From the NCBI RefSeq assembly GCF_000159955.1, contig NZ_GG696006.1:1-13777 (forward strand): a stretch of 13,777 nucleotides of DNA, written 5' to 3'. The notes under the pieces are model-generated. The model saw only the letters and a list, made by a program, of their open reading frames with translations. It was not told the DNA's origin and did not search any database. Positions 13,678-13,777 of this stretch are shown in pieces. Numbering within the stretch: the stretch's first letter is position 1; every line of letters begins with the position of its first letter. The DNA comes from Paenibacillus sp. oral taxon 786 str. D14. Lineage in GTDB: Bacteria; Bacillota; Bacilli; Paenibacillales; Paenibacillaceae. A program made the position numbers and the translations under genes.

Positions 13678-13777
13678 CTATAGCCGTTTCCGGCGGAAGA
13701 AAGCGACGAAGCCTGCAGCGGCTAGGAGCACCAGCAAGGAGATGCCGGTGATCAGCGCTTCGCTGCTGCTGCCAGCT
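13678..13777 (-). CDS. C-terminal end of a membrane- or wall-anchored surface protein (partial)
   Basis: The minus strand is open from the window edge to a TAG at 13680-13678. The last 32 residues are AGSSSEALITGISLLVLL, then AAAGFVAFFRRKRL. A hydrophobic helix of about 20 residues followed by a short RRKR tail is the layout of sortase-anchored (LPXTG) proteins and of simple C-terminal anchors. If an LPXTG motif exists it would be just outside the window. The rest of the protein is not visible, so no function can be given. It converges on the regulator gene. Confidence 0.65.
   Translation of the reverse strand, partial: AGSSSEALITGISLLVLLAAAGFVAFFRRKRL

Overview
The window looks like chromosomal DNA of an endospore-forming Firmicute, most likely Paenibacillus or a close relative. 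This rests on spore-coat genes of the CotH and CotB families, strong AGGAGG-type ribosome binding sites with some TTG/GTG starts, and a YesM/YesN-type two-component system, a type abundant in Paenibacillaceae. No database search was possible; family calls come from motifs and remembered family sequences.

Layout. (1) 1-315 is non-coding and carries a 178-bp palindromic repeat element. (2) 316-3862 is a spore-coat cluster: cotH on the minus strand, divergent from a cotB-like gene, then a second CotB-type protein and a 49-residue membrane peptide. Both divergent coat genes have candidate SigK-type promoters. (3) 3907-5277 is an ArsB-family permease without other ars genes. (4) 5465-7096 is fhs, formate-tetrahydrofolate ligase, bounded by terminators. 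(5) 7268-13443 is a sensing cluster in the order solute-binding protein, sensor histidine kinase, second solute-binding protein, AraC-type response regulator. (6) 13444-13777 carries a second copy of the 178-bp element, best matched in inverted orientation, and the 3' end of a minus-strand surface-protein gene.

Main discovery. The cotB-like gene is scrambled in a specific way. CotB proteins have three similar beta-type repeats followed by a low-complexity tail. Here repeat 1 and the first half of repeat 2 are on the plus strand (1618 to about 1952). The second half of repeat 2, repeat 3 and the start of the tail are on the minus strand (about 2445 down to 1953). The rest of the tail is again on the plus strand (to 2866), followed by a terminator. 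Turning about 493 bp around rebuilds a CotB-like protein of about 415 residues with repeat 2 restored to the expected length; the second junction is one base out of frame. This is an internal inversion: a genuine or phase-variable rearrangement, a decayed gene, or an assembly error.

Second theme. The sensing operon has two solute-binding proteins, neither with a lipoprotein cysteine, and no transporter permease. They may be extracellular ligand sensors for the kinase rather than transport components.
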